A stretch of DNA of 64,000 nucleotides from Glycocaulis profundi (GCA_007050995.1 VJOU01000017.1:1-64000), one strand, 5' to 3'; counted from the stretch's first letter, positions 9,046 through 16,850 are shown. A program made the numbers and translations. The notes: generated by a model from the sequence alone, not told the origin.

Positions 9046-9747
9046 CTAGCGCGGTTCACGTGACGCACTGAAATGGCGGACCAGAAGGTCGGTGGCGGAG
9101 GCGTCCGCCGGACGGGCCGTGACAGGCGCCTGCCCGCCACTGGCGCGGGAACGGGCCACCAGGCCTGACAGGGCGCGGCTCCATTCGCGCTCTGTCACTG
9201 CAACCGAGTATGAGCGCGCCGGATCGAAACTGACCGGGCCGCCGCCATGGGTGCCGCGAAGAGCCAACCCGTGCAGGTTCTCGCCGTGAATGTCCTGTCC
9301 GGTCAGACCCAGCACATCCAGATAGGCGGCGAGCTCGGCCCCGGTCAGAACCACCTCCACCACGTCCTGCCCCCGGTCGGTAAGGACGCGGAACACGTCA
9401 TTGGCGCTGACCGGCCCGGTCGGCAGTGGGTGGTGAATGATATAGGCCGGGTCAGCCAGGCCGATATCGGCGTCCAGACCGCTACGCAGCGCCTCGGCCA
9501 GTTCCCGGGCGATAGCCGGTTCGTCCAATGCGGCGGACAGGTCAGCGACAGGCTCACGCGCGCCTGGATAGTGGTCCGCTTCCACCTGCGACAGCCATGA
9601 AAGAAGGGCCTCATCAGGTGCGACCTCGCCGTGGTCCATCTCGATAATGGCATGCGAGATGATGCGTTTGCCCTGACCGGATACAGCCAGCTCCAGCCGC
9701 CCGACCCGTTCGGCGTGCGCACCGGCAAGCAGGATGATGGCGCCGGT
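9046..9747 (-). pseudogene. 5'-nucleotidase/UDP-sugar hydrolase, C-terminal remnant
   Basis: The minus-strand frame reads upward from its stop at 9046 through SANDVFRVLTDRGQDVVEVV (5'-nucleotidase C-terminal domain) to IILLAGAHAERVGRLELAV, the end of the metallophosphoesterase domain. About twelve codons beyond, it hits a stop at 9757-9759. All N-terminal metal-binding motifs are missing. The break coincides with the start of integrase similarity on the other strand at about 9746, so the gene was cut by a recombination or deletion event. The ATG at 9639 could still give a 197-residue fragment, but it would lack the catalytic half. Confidence 0.8.
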
Positions 9748-10282
9748 CCATCCCTCTTACCCGCGGGCCGTGCAGCTTATCATGCTGACGGGCCAGCGCG
9801 TTGAGGAGATCGCGCGTCTCCACGTCGATCAATGGGATGCCAAGGAGCGGATCATCGACTGGTCCAGGACCAAGAATGACCGGCCTCATGCCGTTCCGGT
9901 GCCCTTGCTCGCCGCAGAACTGATCGAGTCGATCAAGCCGAACGAATATGGTTGGTTCTTCCCCTCTGCTAAAGATCCATCGAAGCCCGTCGGCCACGGC
10001 ACGCTCTATAGTTTCGTCTGGCGCCAGCGGCACCGCGGCGTGATCCCCTATGCAACCAACCGCGATCTGCGCCGGACGTTCAAGACGCTGGCCGGCAAGG
10101 CGGGAGTCCCGAAGGAGATCCGCGACCGCCTACAAAACCACGCCTTGCAGGATGTGAGCTCCAAACACTACGACCGTTGGCACTACATGACGGAAAAGCG
10201 AGCCGGCATGGCGAAATGGGACGAATTCGTCCGTGGCATGCTGGCAAAAGAACACCTTAAGCCAACTGCCACCATCCCATAG
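9734..10282 (+). pseudogene. Tyrosine integrase, C-terminal catalytic remnant
   Basis: The frame encodes only the catalytic end of a phage/P4-type integrase: MLTGQRVEEIARL (first catalytic Arg), RDLRRTFKTLAGKAG (second Arg; the usual His of HxxR is Arg), NHALQDVSSKHYDRWHY (His and the nucleophilic Tyr). The N-terminal arm-binding and core-binding domains are absent. Similarity begins at about 9749 (HPSYPRAVQLIML), directly at the broken end of the 5'-nucleotidase, and the first codons derive from the antisense of that gene. It is almost certainly inactive as a recombinase. Confidence 0.85.
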
Positions 10283-10336
10283 ATCGCGATGGTGGCCATG
10301 CCCGAAGTCAGCGTTGTGGCCATCACGAGTGAGGCG

Positions 10337-10834
10337 CTAGACCGACTCCACAGACATAATAGGATATTCTGTCTGATCGTGTTGGACACCGGCAAACCTA
10401 GCCCAGCGCTCCTGTCTGGCCGCCATCGCATACGGATTATCCCGGTATTGAAGGTCCAGACGCTCTAACGCCTTTAAACGTTGGCGAGCGATGACTTCAA
10501 CATGGTTCGTAATCTCCGCGACAAATACGCCCAAGCCCTCGCGTTCACCCTGAAAGGTTTGCTGGAACGAGTTTCGTGAGCAGCCTTGAATGAAGGCGTT
10601 ACCCGCCATCGCCTTCCCACAGATTCGCCACTCAACTTCATGAAATGTCACGTCAACACCATCTCCTATTTCAACCAGTTCAACCACCGGGACGTTGTTC
10701 ACGGTGACCCGATCACGAGCGCAATACACATTATTGCAATCGGACCGACGTCGAAAAAGGCATTCGCTTATCAGTCGATAAGTGCATTCCATTATCGACC
10801 CTTGAAATAATATCTCTCTAATTTTCACTGTCAT
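10337..10834 (-). CDS. Hypothetical protein of the integrative element
   Basis: 165 residues, not recognised. The start is the ATG at 10834 because GGAGATCA lies just upstream; a longer start at 10846 adds four residues. It is mostly charged and soluble, with cysteines at the N-terminal part (MECTYRLISECLF, DCNNVYCARD) and a helical, Arg-rich C-terminal half (ARQRLKALERLDLQYRD). No signal peptide or membrane segment. It lies alone between the integrase remnant and the divergent PcfJ-like gene. The ribosome site and the atypical base composition support a real but horizontally acquired gene. Confidence 0.5.
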   Translation of the reverse strand: MTVKIREILFQGSIMECTYRLISECLFRRRSDCNNVYCARDRVTVNNVPVVELVEIGDGVDVTFHEVEWRICGKAMAGNAFIQGCSRNSFQQTFQGEREGLGVFVAEITNHVEVIARQRLKALERLDLQYRDNPYAMAARQERWARFAGVQHDQTEYPIMSVESV

Positions 10835-11017
10835 ATTGATCTCCATTTTTTATAACTTGGTATTTATCCCCGCACCGCCTTTTGACACGCCTGACGCGAC
10901 TTGGGCGCTCTGGAGACGCCAGGCTTAACAGCGTAACGGTAAATAAATTAATCTTTCCGGCCACAACGCGCATCGAGCTGTCAATATTATTTGTTTAACA
11001 ATGCGGAATTTTCTTTC

Positions 11018-11046
11018 TTGACTTTATGCTCTTTATCTGGTACAAT
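11018..11046 (+). promoter_or_regulatory. Strong sigma-70-type promoter for the PcfJ-like gene
   Basis: TTGACT at 11018-11023 and TACAAT at 11041-11046 are separated by exactly 17 bases, close to the consensus. Transcription would begin near 11053, which excludes the upstream TTG at 10991 as the start of the following gene. Confidence 0.7.
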
Positions 11047-11164
11047 CTTAAATCATACTCTTGGGTTAAGATTGCGGTTTCCCCTCAATACCGCATCCAT
11101 ACTTAATCAAGCTTTGGCTTCAAACCCACCTGATCTCGTCAGGCGCACTTTTGAAGGAGGCTAT

Positions 11165-12250
11165 TTGGACACTCTTTTCAACCGGCCGCCTGAGCCTCAC
11201 TTGGCTCGGATCAGCGACAGCCTTCTCGCCGTCGCCGGGGATATGGCAGGGCTGTTGGCGATGATCTCCCCCTTCCCGCATCAGACCTTTTTGGGCCTGC
11301 CCCGCACCATTCAACACCTTGTGGGCCTTGTGTTGTCAGATCGATCGGGGGCGCATTGCAATCACGCTCGGAGAGTGATGGAGGCCATCCGATTTGGCCA
11401 TGCCATGGAGACCGCATTTGGACGGCGTCTCGAAGGAGTCGAAGGGGTCCTGAAACGGTCCCCACCCACCCTCTTCAGCGTCGAGACCTACCGGCAACTC
11501 CGGAACTTGATCGAAGATAGGCGTGCCATGAAAGTTCTGCAGCACGCAGAACTGGTCACCCACGATCTGATTGCAGCACTACACACGCTGCCGCCTGAAT
11601 TCCGTCGTCTCGGCATTCTCAAACACATCCTCACCCCCGCTGACGCGGAGGTGGTCGCCCTCGCCGTCGACAACGATCAGAGCGGGGATGGTGTGATTTC
11701 ACGCTCCATGTTGGCCAAGCGATTGACCTCTTGTGGATCGAGGAAACAATTCTTCGAGGTCGTTGAAGAAGAGCTGTTTTCAAGATTCTTGATGCCGGTG
11801 AACGGTCCAGTCATCGATGACCCCAGGATCACCGCAATTAGAAATGTAAAGGCGCTGATCCGGGCAGGGCGTCGCTATCGAAATTGTCTCCGGAAATACT
11901 GTCCCGAGTTGACAGGCGAGCTTGCCTTTTACGAATTCGACGACGGCGAACATCAAGCGGTTATCAGCGTGAAAGCCCATTTCGCCGCGGCTGGCGTGTT
12001 GGACGAGCTCAACGGGGTCGACAACAAAGACCTGCCTGACGAAGGGCGGGAAAAAGTAGTCAAAGCATTTGCTGCGGCGGGCGTCATATCGCTAGAGCAT
12101 GCTGGTACACGTCTCTGGAACGAAGTCGGCTACGCCTTCAACAGACTTCAGTCGTCTTCATCGCAAACCGCATCGAAAAAGTTTTCAGATGAAGTCGTTT
12201 CAATGGTCACAAACCAAATTGCACAGCAATGCGTCTGCACTCAATCCTGA
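11165..12250 (+). CDS. Uncharacterised protein with a PcfJ-like C-terminal region
   Basis: The start is a TTG at 11165, because AAGGAGG lies four bases upstream and the promoter at 11018-11046 lies outside; this gives 361 residues. The frame is open further upstream to 10991, but that part is AT-rich and would precede the transcript. The C-terminal third has NCLRKYCPELTGELAFYEF, a following strand-rich segment, then DELNGVDNKDLPDE and a helix. This layout resembles PcfJ-type domains of mobile elements (Cys in a short motif, then GELA..., then an EL.G..N motif). No catalytic assignment is possible. No signal peptide or membrane segment is seen. Probable cargo of the element. Confidence 0.6.
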   Translation: MDTLFNRPPEPHLARISDSLLAVAGDMAGLLAMISPFPHQTFLGLPRTIQHLVGLVLSDRSGAHCNHARRVMEAIRFGHAMETAFGRRLEGVEGVLKRSPPTLFSVETYRQLRNLIEDRRAMKVLQHAELVTHDLIAALHTLPPEFRRLGILKHILTPADAEVVALAVDNDQSGDGVISRSMLAKRLTSCGSRKQFFEVVEEELFSRFLMPVNGPVIDDPRITAIRNVKALIRAGRRYRNCLRKYCPELTGELAFYEFDDGEHQAVISVKAHFAAAGVLDELNGVDNKDLPDEGREKVVKAFAAAGVISLEHAGTRLWNEVGYAFNRLQSSSSQTASKKFSDEVVSMVTNQIAQQCVCTQS

Positions 12251-12256
12251 TGTATT

Positions 12257-12514
12257 TCATATTTCTAGATTTGCGGGAGCCTTTTTAAGCACAACCCTAA
12301 ACAACGCACCGGGATCATGATCTATAGCTCTGCAGATGGCAATGAACTCAATCACATCCAGTCGTCGTGTGCAGTTCTCATAGTTGGAAACCCACGGCTG
12401 GGGCTTTCCCAATCGTTCCGCCAATTCGACCTGAGTGACGTTCGCTGATCGACGCGCCTCAACCAGCGTTTGGATCATCGCCTTGTAGGCGTCTGTGAAA
12501 ACCGATCTGGGCAT
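12257..12514 (-). CDS. XRE-family HTH regulator
   Basis: 85 residues comprising a single Cro/C1-type helix-turn-helix: SANVTQVELAERLGKPQPWV, then SNYENCTRRLDVIEF. Such small proteins act as dimeric repressors. It ends seven bases beyond the convergent PcfJ-like gene and is divergent to the membrane-protein/lipoprotein pair, with 134 bases between them holding a tandem repeat. It probably controls that pair and itself. Confidence 0.85.
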   Translation of the reverse strand: MPRSVFTDAYKAMIQTLVEARRSANVTQVELAERLGKPQPWVSNYENCTRRLDVIEFIAICRAIDHDPGALFRVVLKKAPANLEI

Positions 12515-12552
12515 CAGGGTTCCGACAAGCTCGAAACCCGGTTGCCTAAATG

Positions 12553-12575
12553 CGATTTTCAGATATACGATTTTC
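12553..12575. repeat. Tandem CGATTTTC boxes, possible XRE operator
   Basis: CGATTTTC occurs at 12553-12560 and again at 12568-12575, a period of 15 bases, each followed by an AT-rich tail containing TATA. It lies in the divergent promoter region of the XRE regulator and the membrane protein gene. The repeat is observed; its use as operator is inferred. Confidence 0.4.
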
Positions 12576-12648
12576 TTATATTTGTGATTGGGAGGAATCG
12601 CCTGACGGGGCGATGCCGAAGTGTCGAAATCAACAGGGGGAACTACAG

Positions 12649-12885
12649 ATGTCCGATATCAGCAACGAGCAAAGCGCGGCGACTATTGATTGGAAAAATC
12701 ATATTGCCACGTATGTCGCCATGCTCTTTCTTTTCATCCCGCTGGGCGTGGTCTGGGGAGCCATTTTCAAAATCTATGTCAAAAAGAAAGACGCATTGGT
12801 GAAGCTCTCAATCGCCAACAAAGTGGTTCTGACCATCGCGGGAATGATTATTTCAAGCGGTCTTTGGGGTATGGTTACGGCATGA
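12649..12885 (+). CDS. Small inner-membrane protein, two transmembrane helices
   Basis: 78 residues from the ATG at 12649, which follows AGGGGGAAC. An earlier in-frame ATG (12550) would prepend 33 unlikely residues. Two hydrophobic helices are seen: about 16-36 (ATYVAMLFLFIPLGVVWGAI) and about 53-76 (VVLTIAGMIISSGLWGMV), separated by a Lys-rich loop (KIYVKKKDAL). Function unknown. Its stop overlaps the start of the next gene (ATGA), so the two are translationally coupled and probably act together at the envelope. Confidence 0.6.
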   Translation: MSDISNEQSAATIDWKNHIATYVAMLFLFIPLGVVWGAIFKIYVKKKDALVKLSIANKVVLTIAGMIISSGLWGMVTA

Positions 12886-13424
12886 TGAGGGTTATTGCGC
12901 TGTGTGCAGCAGGGCTTTTCGCCGTCGCGACTTCAGGATGCGAATTGGAAAATCACGAAGGCCTTACAACTGCAGAAATTCGAGAACAACCTGAAATCCG
13001 GGAAGGCCGCATCAATCAAACCCTCCGTCAGAGACGTATCAATAATGAATTTGCATCATTGATGATGACAAAGTGCATCACCGACAATGTGAGGTCATTG
13101 AACAATATGGGATCGCATGAACGACAGGCTTATCGTCGGTTCGGTTCGCAGGTCTCTGGTTTGCTGGATGAACTGGGCCGGACGGATATGAGCCTCCAAC
13201 TGACTTATCAGAACATGAGGAGCGACTTTGTAAGACGGTTTCGATCCATTGATCGCCCTTACGTCGAGAGGTTTATCGACAGCCGTCGCACCCCTAGGGT
13301 GTCACAGCCGTCCGGATTTCCTTTGGGAAGTTCCCTTGCTGACAGACAACGGTATCAAACATCCCTTGTTTCAGAATGCGTCTATTTTGGGGATCAAATG
13401 AGAAGTAGAAGATTTTCACTATGA
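12882..13424 (+). CDS. Putative lipoprotein of the integrative element
   Basis: 180 residues from the ATG at 12882, which overlaps the membrane protein's stop. The N-terminus MMRVIALCAAGLFAVATSGC is a lipoprotein-like signal with Cys at about 20, although the lipobox (TSGC) is weak. The mature part is helical and rich in Arg, Gln and Asn with two further cysteines (MTKCITDN, SECVYF), which could form a disulfide in the periplasm. Not recognised. Bases 13425-13602 downstream hold no gene. Confidence 0.6.
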   Translation: MMRVIALCAAGLFAVATSGCELENHEGLTTAEIREQPEIREGRINQTLRQRRINNEFASLMMTKCITDNVRSLNNMGSHERQAYRRFGSQVSGLLDELGRTDMSLQLTYQNMRSDFVRRFRSIDRPYVERFIDSRRTPRVSQPSGFPLGSSLADRQRYQTSLVSECVYFGDQMRSRRFSL

Positions 13425-13602
13425 TTGTCGTGGTCCACAATTTCCTGACGATTACCTTGGACACATCGCATAACTATTGTGTCGTTTAATCATATCTTAT
13501 AACTGGGCGGTGCCATCAAGATCACCCCTTACATTCAGATTAAAAAATGACGAGACACCATATTAGTCGGGATACCACGAAGCTAATAGACGTTCACAAT
13601 GA

Positions 13603-14406
13603 CTATTTAGTACATATCTCTGGAATGTTGCTGTGAAAAATTTCAATATCCTTATATATATTTTTAGTTGCGTATCGAACATAATTAGCATCAGCATCTG
13701 AAAACTGCGCCTCGGACTTCAAATTCTTTTTCATGCATGCATTGTCAACTGAACCGCGTACCAAGGCCCGACGCTCCTCCCAACGCTGAGCGTAGTTATC
13801 GTCGTCAAAAAACCATACGATATGTAAATGCCATGGAGTTTCCGTCACTCGATCTCTCTTCAAGCGTTCCGGCACTGATAGGAAGAGAGGTGGCTTATCG
13901 AACCTTCGTTGCCCGAAAACATCGCGACGCACACGTTGTGGAACGATAGACGCCAGCTTTCTAACATCCATTCTTCGATCTTTATTCCAGCGACGAATGA
14001 AATCTGGCCCTTGGCCGGTGTGCCGGTCTGCTCCTAAGGCCACCGTCATTTGGTGTGTTGGGACATGACCTGCTGACTGAATGCGATCCGCCAACCAACT
14101 CGACAAGTCCTGTCGGATACGGTGGGGGCTAGCCTTCGGCAACACGTTACCCGAGTGACACGCCAACAACTGATTATGGATTCCCTGCTGATGCACCCGA
14201 CAGGATTCCAAAGCATCCAGTCGCCAAAGCGGGTCGGGTTCGCACACCTCAGGCGGGGGATAACGGCCCTCGGCCACGCTGTGACGGAAATGCTCCTCTG
14301 TGACGCCGAAGATCGCTGCCGCTCTTGATGCCACCATGAGCTGGTCGCGGCCCGACACCTTATCCTGAAGCTTTTTCAGAAGGGCTTGAGTTTGATGCGC
14401 GGTCAT
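13603..14406 (-). CDS. HUH-motif replication/mobilisation-like protein with N-terminal DNA-binding segment
   Basis: 267 residues. Residues 25-70 (VASRAAAIFGVTEEHFRHSV, then a basic wing ending PLWRLDAL) resemble an excisionase-type winged helix. The C-terminal half has WHLHIVWFF with H193-x-H195, the His-hydrophobic-His metal motif of HUH nucleases, followed about 47 residues later by NYVRYATKNIYKD, which offers two tyrosines and a lysine as in rolling-circle Rep proteins. If right, it nicks single-stranded DNA at an origin to replicate or move the element. Family assignment is from motif order only. It is followed on the same strand by no other gene; an AlpA-like gene lies upstream. Confidence 0.5.
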   Translation of the reverse strand: MTAHQTQALLKKLQDKVSGRDQLMVASRAAAIFGVTEEHFRHSVAEGRYPPPEVCEPDPLWRLDALESCRVHQQGIHNQLLACHSGNVLPKASPHRIRQDLSSWLADRIQSAGHVPTHQMTVALGADRHTGQGPDFIRRWNKDRRMDVRKLASIVPQRVRRDVFGQRRFDKPPLFLSVPERLKRDRVTETPWHLHIVWFFDDDNYAQRWEERRALVRGSVDNACMKKNLKSEAQFSDADANYVRYATKNIYKDIEIFHSNIPEICTK

Positions 14407-14455
14407 GTCCGTCTCCTATGATCACCTTCATGATAGGACACGGACGGCGAGCATT

Positions 14456-14713
14456 TCATGAGGGCCCACTAACATCCGCACCAGCGGTCAAGGACCCGAC
14501 CAACGCTTTTAGCCGGTCTGCCCACGTTTCAGGGCTCTCCTCTTTCAACGGTGATCTTCGCATGACCCACTCGGCCACCTGATCAGCCCGCCACACAGTC
14601 TTGCGGCAAGGGTATTCCACCGGCCGAGGAAACAGGTTTTTGGACACCATACGGCGGATGGAAGTGGGGGAAAGACGAGTGGCGCGGGCCACCTCAGGAA
14701 GGGTCAGGATCAT
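14456..14713 (-). CDS. AlpA-like helix-turn-helix regulator
   Basis: 85 residues with the AlpA/MerR-type fold: LTLPEVARATRLSPTSIRRM, then FPRPVEYPCRKTVWRADQVA and EWV. AlpA-family proteins activate excision or transfer genes of P4-like integrated elements. It is upstream of and codirectional with the HUH-motif gene (49-base gap), so it may regulate or partner it. Bases 14714-14927 form the divergent promoter region to the excisionase-like gene. Confidence 0.8.
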   Translation of the reverse strand: MILTLPEVARATRLSPTSIRRMVSKNLFPRPVEYPCRKTVWRADQVAEWVMRRSPLKEESPETWADRLKALVGSLTAGADVSGPS

Positions 14714-14927
14714 GTCAGTATCTCCGTGCTGTCGGAGAATACTTAGCGTCTGAGGTCATTCGTCTCAGGAATGCGTAAGGGAATGACGGACGCAGTTCGA
14801 CATGACCCACAATGCAATCTGAAAATAATTTTCATTCCGCCTGCGAAGCATCTCGAAAATGTACGATTTGAAAGAGGAGCGGCCTCATAGCTCACAGAAA
14901 GCACCAACACTGATTTGAGAAAAGCCA

Positions 14928-15317
14928 ATGACGCGTCACCCCAAACCCACCATTGAAGCTCGGAATACCAACCAACCCAATTCATCATCACGTATTCCCG
15001 TGCCCACTAGCTTTCCGCCCGTTTCTTCCCATCTCTCAAAGCTGGCCAAGAACAATCGCATACTTGGACATGCTAAATCCGTAATACCGGGATGGCCTAG
15101 ACAGATGGATGCGGAAATGGCTGCAATCTATGTGGGGGAGAAGAGTGTGGACGCATTCCGTAGGGCATCCGGCCCCGGACGCTTATATAGCGCGCCTACC
15201 CAGATTAAAGGGAAAGGAAAACGATGGCTAAAAGACGCTCTCGATGAAGATTTAGATCGCATTCATTGCCGATCCAATCAAGATAGTGAAAACTGGAGTT
15301 TGGATGAATTGCTATGA
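14928..15317 (+). CDS. Excisionase-like small protein
   Basis: 129 residues. An N-terminal polar, Pro/Ser-rich tail (1-45) precedes a winged-helix-like segment (GWPRQMDAEMAAIYVGEKSV, then a wing and KRWLKDALDEDLDRI) similar in layout to Xis/AlpA-type proteins that bend DNA. Its stop overlaps the integrase start by four bases (ATGA), the usual coupling of xis to int. It probably determines excision direction. Similarity is by pattern only. Confidence 0.6.
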   Translation: MTRHPKPTIEARNTNQPNSSSRIPVPTSFPPVSSHLSKLAKNNRILGHAKSVIPGWPRQMDAEMAAIYVGEKSVDAFRRASGPGRLYSAPTQIKGKGKRWLKDALDEDLDRIHCRSNQDSENWSLDELL

Positions 15318-16537
15318 CCAATGCTCCATTTGAAGACAAGCCAAGATACGTAATATCAAAGAAAACCAGCTCCGGCGAATGGGCGTGGTATTGGAATCCA
15401 CCCACCAAATTCAGGAGGGAGGGCTGCCAGTTTCGTCCTCGCCCACTTGGCAAATGCACAGAGAACGCTTTTAGAGTGGCCCGGTCGCTTAATAGTGATC
15501 TAGACGCATGGCGCACTACCCGTATCGCAGTATCGCCCGCCACAGAACTAAATCTCTATTGGTTGTTCACGACATACCGTGGTCATAGAGCATATAGAGA
15601 CCTGAAACGAACGAGCAAGAAGGAATATGACCGGGCGCTAGCGCGTGTGGCGGAGCAGAAGTTAAAAAATGGATGCCGCCTCGGCGACGTGCCCCTCACA
15701 TCGTTCACCCCGAGCGCAGTAGATCGCATCTATGATAAGTTCGTCGAAAAAGGCCTTACGCGACAGGCTGAACTGGCCATTGCTGTTTGCGCAAGAGCTT
15801 GGAAAATTGCCTACAGAACAGCCCCAACAAAGGTGCCCGCGGTAAACCCATTTCAAGGCGTCGACAAAGTGTCCCGCCAGCGACGCGAGACTCAGCCCGC
15901 CACTTATCAGGAGCTGGAATCGTTCTGCAAGACTGCGGTGGACCTTGGCTATATTGAATTCGCGTTTGCCGCGCGCGCCTGCTGGGACCTTCTTATGAGA
16001 CCGGAGGATGTTTTCACACGCCTTAGCTGGTCTCATTGGCGACCCAATGATCGCCCAAACCATGTATACGGGCTCTCAGGCAAGAATAATAATGACAAGT
16101 GGATACAACTCGACGATCAAGATGTCGAATCCGGCAACATGGATGTGTTTTATCCAGAGCTCGAAAAATACGCACAGCAGCTTTCTGCGCAGGGCAAGAG
16201 AGGGCTTCTCATGGTTCTTCGGCCTAAAATTCGCGGATTGGAGCAGGTGTCAGACACAACCGTCTGGACAGAATACACCAAAGAGTTGCGCTCCAAAAAA
16301 GTGAGGCTGATCCGGAGAACGGCCAACTTACCCTCACACGTTACGCTCGCCAGCTTCCGCCATGGCGGCTTGACGGAACTAGGCGACGCCAAACTCCCTG
16401 ACACCCTAGCACAAGCGCTCAGCCGACATCGTCAGCGTGGGACCCTCGATAACTACATACACCGAACTAGCCACCAGCAACTTGAGGCGACTCGTATACG
16501 AAAGCAGCATCGGAAGGTGGCGAACCATGAATCGTGA
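15314..16537 (+). CDS. Tyrosine site-specific integrase
   Basis: 407 residues, full length for a phage-type integrase. N-terminal arm-binding region (about 1-75), SAM-like core-binding domain (about 75-185, ELNLYWLFTTYRGHRAYRDL...), catalytic domain from about 190. Catalytic residues: R229 in LLMRPEDVF, R349 in LASFRHGG, His in LSRHRQ and the nucleophile Y381 in LDNYIH. The usual His of HxxR is Ala here. It is translated together with the excisionase-like gene and ends 78 bases from the 3' end of tRNA-Arg, the normal arrangement for an element integrated into that tRNA. Confidence 0.88.
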   Translation: MTNAPFEDKPRYVISKKTSSGEWAWYWNPPTKFRREGCQFRPRPLGKCTENAFRVARSLNSDLDAWRTTRIAVSPATELNLYWLFTTYRGHRAYRDLKRTSKKEYDRALARVAEQKLKNGCRLGDVPLTSFTPSAVDRIYDKFVEKGLTRQAELAIAVCARAWKIAYRTAPTKVPAVNPFQGVDKVSRQRRETQPATYQELESFCKTAVDLGYIEFAFAARACWDLLMRPEDVFTRLSWSHWRPNDRPNHVYGLSGKNNNDKWIQLDDQDVESGNMDVFYPELEKYAQQLSAQGKRGLLMVLRPKIRGLEQVSDTTVWTEYTKELRSKKVRLIRRTANLPSHVTLASFRHGGLTELGDAKLPDTLAQALSRHRQRGTLDNYIHRTSHQQLEATRIRKQHRKVANHES

Positions 16538-16556
16538 GCACGCCTCATGAACAGAA

Positions 16557-16587
16557 TTCAGAATGGCGTTCAGAAAGCGGTTCAGAA
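16557..16587. repeat. Three phased TTCAGAA repeats between integrase gene and tRNA
   Basis: TTCAGAA occurs at 16557, 16569 and 16581, exactly 12 bases apart, with a decayed fourth copy (GCGAGAA) at 16593. They lie between the integrase stop and the tRNA 3' end, where arm-type integrase or excisionase sites are found in lambdoid and P4-type elements. The repeat is observed; the role is inferred. Confidence 0.6.
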
Positions 16588-16614
16588 TTCCCGCGAGAAT
16601 TTCATCTAAGTATA

Positions 16615-16691
16615 TGGCGCGCCGGGGAAGATTCGAACTCCCGACCCCCAGATTCGTAGTCTGGTGCTCTATCCAACTGAGCTACCGGCGC
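16615..16691 (-). tRNA. tRNA-Arg (anticodon ACG)
   Basis: The minus strand folds as a complete cloverleaf: acceptor GCGCCGG / CCGGCGC, discriminator G and an encoded CCA; D-arm TAGCTCAGTTGGATAGAGC; anticodon stem CCAGA/TCTGG around loop CTACGAA, so the anticodon is ACG; T-arm with TTCGAAT. It decodes CGN arginine codons after A34 deamination. The integrase gene abuts its 3' end, so it is the likely integration target. Confidence 0.95.
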
Positions 16692-16816
16692 CTGCCGTCC
16701 CGCGGGGCGGCCGAGGGGGCCGCCGAGGGAGCGCGGAACCTAGCTTCGCGGCCTCCGCTTGGCAAGCGGGGTGATGCGGCTTTCGCACATGCGTTCCGCA
16801 GCGCCCGTCCCGGCAC

Positions 16817-16850
16817 GAAAAAGCCCCGCGTCCTGAAGGGCGCGGGGCTT
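16817..16850 (-). terminator. Rho-independent terminator of phyR
   Basis: AAGCCCCGCG at 16821-16830 pairs with CGCGGGGCTT at 16841-16850. Read on the minus strand, the stem is followed by a T-run (AAAAA at 16818-16822 on plus). It lies 28 bases beyond the phyR stop. Confidence 0.85.

Larger units (their letters stand above)
9746..16617. mobile_element. Integrative element (or two nested remnants) next to tRNA-Arg
   Basis: This stretch is visibly AT-richer than the 17-64 kb part. It is bounded on the left by the nucleotidase/integrase junction and on the right by the 3' end of tRNA-Arg(ACG). It holds an intact integrase reading toward the tRNA, an excisionase-like gene, AlpA-like and XRE regulators, an HUH-motif protein and unknown cargo. 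I found no convincing second copy of the tRNA 3' end at the left, so the true left border is uncertain. The headless integrase may be left from an older insertion. Confidence 0.65.

Noticed and set aside
9737-9743. ATGGCGC shared with the tRNA-Arg 3' flank as a possible left attachment site
   Set aside because: Only seven bases match before a gap, and they are also explained by the nucleotidase codons. Too short to call without alignment.
10991-11164. Upstream extension of the PcfJ-like frame from a TTG at 10991
   Set aside because: A near-consensus promoter lies inside it and there is a much better ribosome site at 11154-11160.
14743-14991. 82-codon minus-strand frame between the AlpA-like and excisionase-like genes
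   Set aside because: It covers the divergent promoter region and the start of the excisionase-like gene, with no similarity or ribosome site.
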